Shown: piece by piece, positions 6,183 to 7,625 of the stretch
Position numbering within the stretch: the first letter of the stretch is position 1
How the letters are laid out: the number at the start of each line of letters is the position of its first letter
Origin: Flavobacteriales bacterium
GTDB lineage: Bacteria; Bacteroidota; Bacteroidia; UBA10329
DNA: 7,625 nt
NCBI GenBank assembly: GCA_003456455.1
Contig: DMRV01000303.1
Span: forward strand, 1 to 7,625
Direction of reading: 5' to 3'
Notes under the pieces: generated by a model
What the model saw: the letters and a program-made list of their open reading frames with translations, nothing else
Databases searched by the model: none
Told to the model about the DNA's origin: nothing
Position numbers and translations under genes: made by a program

Positions 6183-6770
6183 TTAAGCAGCAAGCTTCTT
6201 CTTCCGCTGTTTCCACATATGCCCGTAAAGCTTAGGGAAAAATACAAAGTACGATAGTGCGATACCAGCCAAGGCAAGATTGATAATGTTAAATTCAAAT
6301 TGGCGCCATTCCCAAAAAGAAAACATTACCATGAACTCGCCTGTAACTCCCAAAGGATAAAGCCCAATAAAAAACGTGTAGCGCGAAAAGGTGATTGCCT
6401 TAATGGGGCGTTTCAGTATTTCGGTGAGGTAGTACAACGCCCGAACGACTTCAGTTACGCTCCAAGCAATAGCAACTACTGCAAAACCAGAATAGTGGTT
6501 GAGTTCAGATAACGTCTCAAACGGAATCCAATTGAGTAGAAACACAATCAGTAACCTAGAGAAAACCTGCATGGCTGTAAGCAACCAATTGGCACCAGCT
6601 AAACCAAGCATGGCGTTCATTATTTCGAATACGGCTAATCCTTGAGCAACTGTTAATAAGAGTAGTGCTAATTCATTTACTACCAGTCCATTAAAAAGAG
6701 CATATCCAAAAAAGATACTCCACGCCAAAAGCGTGAATACATTGAACGATATGAGCCAGACTTTTTTCAT
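6183..6770 (-). CDS. PTPLA/HACD-type 3-hydroxyacyl-CoA dehydratase homologue, membrane protein
   Basis: A 195-residue protein with about six membrane segments and a basic C-terminus (KQRKKKLAA). It resembles the eukaryotic elongase dehydratases (yeast Phs1, human HACD1-4) along most of its length: FEIMNAMLGL (48-57), QVFSRLLIVF (68-77), AWSVTEVVRALYY (102-114), RYTFFIGLYPLGVTGE (130-145) and FFPKLYGHMWKQRKK (177-191). The catalytic pair of Phs1, Tyr149 and Glu156, is seven residues apart; Tyr138 and Glu145 here keep that spacing and motif. The eukaryotic enzymes dehydrate 3-hydroxyacyl-CoA during very-long-chain fatty-acid elongation. The bacterial substrate is unknown, and no elongase or reductase lies in the window. 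At 195 residues it is shorter than Phs1 or human HACDs. It is the probable first gene of an operon with the TSUP transporter and cytochrome. The older name 'protein tyrosine phosphatase-like' should not be taken as a function. Confidence 0.9.
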   Translation of the reverse strand: MKKVWLISFNVFTLLAWSIFFGYALFNGLVVNELALLLLTVAQGLAVFEIMNAMLGLAGANWLLTAMQVFSRLLIVFLLNWIPFETLSELNHYSGFAVVAIAWSVTEVVRALYYLTEILKRPIKAITFSRYTFFIGLYPLGVTGEFMVMFSFWEWRQFEFNIINLALAGIALSYFVFFPKLYGHMWKQRKKKLAA

Positions 6771-6771
6771 T

Positions 6772-6785
6772 TCTAGTATGCTAGA
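6772..6785 (-). repeat. Short inverted repeat next to the dehydratase-homologue start
   Basis: TCTAG (6772-6776) and CTAGA (6781-6785) are complementary arms around a four-base spacer. The repeat ends one base upstream of the ATG (6770-6768), so in the minus-strand transcript it occupies the ribosome-binding region. A five-base-pair stem is weak and may be chance. Confidence 0.3.
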
Positions 6786-6786
6786 G

Positions 6787-6815
6787 ACCTTCGAGGTTTT
6801 TTAAACCTTGAAGGT
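6787..6815. terminator. Strong 13-bp hairpin between the GH97 gene and the dehydratase-homologue operon
   Basis: The arm ACCTTCGAGGTTT (6787-6799) pairs with AAACCTTGAAGGT (6803-6815) around a TTT loop. All 13 positions pair in plus-strand RNA, one as G.U (6793/6809); in minus-strand RNA that position is a C/A mismatch. TTT (6816-6818) follows directly on the plus side, while no U-run follows on the minus side. The flanking genes are both minus-strand, so its position nine bases past the GH97 stop (6827-6825) suggests termination or mRNA 3'-end protection for GH97. Its polarity fits a plus-strand terminator better. Similar AACCTT...AAGGTT stem-loops are, from memory, common between Bacteroidota genes. 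Confidence 0.6.
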
Positions 6816-6824
6816 TTTGGTTGA

Positions 6825-7625
6825 TTATTTTTTTCTCACAATTCCAGCCCATCCGCCACCTTCAGCCATCGAAATAATGTACTTCATATTCGCATTAATG
6901 GATTCCTCCTTGAAGTATTCGTAGTTGGTTCCATCAGTGCGCGTATTCTCACCATCTCGCCATAGTTCCATTTCAAATTGCCCATCGCCCAAGAAAGAAA
7001 AATCTATGCTGATGGTTTGCCCAACAGAACCTGTTAAGCCGCCAATAAACCATGTATCATCCTTTCTCCGAGCGAGAAGAATGTGCTCAGCCATTTTGGC
7101 GTCAAGCACAATGGTTTCATCCCAAGTGGTTGGAACTGCGCTCAAGAATTTCATGCACTCAGCTTCCTTTTCGTACGCGGTTGGTTCGTCTGCAAGCATC
7201 TGCAAGGGGCTTTCAAATACTACATATTTAGCAAGTTCGTGACAGCGCGTGCCTTGACTTTTCGGATGCTTGAAATTCATCCTGTGCTTTTTCGCATTGC
7301 TAATGTTTTCCATGGCCCCAGGAGTGTAGTCCATTGGTCCAGCCATCATACGGGTAAAAGGAAGAATGACATCGTGGTCTACAGTAAGCGCAGAACTCCA
7401 TTTGTTCCATTCCAAACCACGTAAGCCTTCAAATGTGAGCACGTTAGGGTAGGTGCGTTGCAATCCTTTTGGAGAATGACTTCCATGAAAATCAACCAGC
7501 ATTAAACGATTAGCTGCTTCTTGGGCTACTTTCTCGTAAAATGCAATCATCACCTGGTCGTTTCGCATCATAAAGTCCATCTTAATTCCGGCAACGCCCC
7601 AATCAGAAAACTGCTGAAAAGCCAC
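6825..7625 (-). CDS. GH97 family glycoside hydrolase (SusB-like alpha-glucosidase/alpha-galactosidase), C-terminal part
   Basis: Partial: the reading frame enters from the right edge, so the leading GTG is an internal Val codon, not a start. About 266 of an expected ~650-700 residues are present. The visible part starts in the catalytic barrel with WGVAGIKMDF (9-18), then VDFHGSHSPKGLQRTYPNVL (44-63), EGLRGLEWNKWS (66-77), PFTRMMAGPMDYTPG (89-103) and SQGTRCHELAKYVVFESPLQ (123-142). It ends in the C-terminal beta-sandwich. Asp17 and Glu72 are 55 residues apart, the same separation as the nucleophile Asp415 and acid/base Glu470 that I recall for the retaining alpha-galactosidase BT1871, so a retaining mechanism is inferred. 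The usual location is periplasmic; the signal peptide is outside the window. The stop is TAA (6827-6825), and 54 bp separate it from the next gene. Confidence 0.93.
   Translation of the reverse strand: MAFQQFSDWGVAGIKMDFMMRNDQVMIAFYEKVAQEAANRLMLVDFHGSHSPKGLQRTYPNVLTFEGLRGLEWNKWSSALTVDHDVILPFTRMMAGPMDYTPGAMENISNAKKHRMNFKHPKSQGTRCHELAKYVVFESPLQMLADEPTAYEKEAECMKFLSAVPTTWDETIVLDAKMAEHILLARRKDDTWFIGGLTGSVGQTISIDFSFLGDGQFEMELWRDGENTRTDGTNYEYFKEESINANMKYIISMAEGGGWAGIVRKK

Overview
The window looks like chromosome of a free-living Bacteroidota bacterium. Supporting signs are a single-chain E1alpha-E1beta 2-oxoacid dehydrogenase, an outer-membrane beta-barrel receptor with an N-terminal carboxypeptidase-regulatory-like domain, a GH97 (SusB-family) glycosidase, a lipoprotein cytochrome of a type I associate with this phylum, moderate GC, and start codons without Shine-Dalgarno sequences. 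I cannot place it more narrowly with confidence.

Layout, left to right. Bases 1-280 contain no intact gene. They hold an imperfect hairpin (19-51), the antisense C-terminal remnant of a tyrosine recombinase (64-183, with catalytic His and Tyr still legible), and a 9-bp tandem repeat (239-279) ending one base before the next start codon. On the + strand, 281-2359 encodes a fused thiamine-diphosphate-dependent E1. It meets a minus-strand TonB-dependent-receptor-like protein (2356-4755) tail to tail, with overlapping stop codons. Bases 4756-4964 are a leader or intergenic region with a hairpin just upstream of the receptor start.

Three closely spaced minus-strand genes follow in transcription order: a PTPLA/HACD-type 3-hydroxyacyl-CoA dehydratase homologue (6770-6183), a TauE/SafE (TSUP) anion transporter (6173-5400), and a small lipoprotein c-type cytochrome with a C-terminal CxxCH (5381-4965). 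Gaps of 9 and 18 bp make an operon likely. Upstream of them, across a 54-bp gap with a strong hairpin, is the C-terminal part of a GH97 glycoside hydrolase that runs off the right edge.

The most notable items are the dehydratase, a mainly eukaryotic membrane-enzyme family with its catalytic Tyr/Glu pair intact here; its linkage to a TSUP transporter and a cytochrome; and the integrase remnant with its adjacent hairpin and tandem repeat, which suggests an old recombination boundary. I see no complete mobile element, CRISPR array, tRNA or rRNA. No convincing Bacteroidota promoter (TTTG / TAnnTTTG) was found in the intergenic regions.
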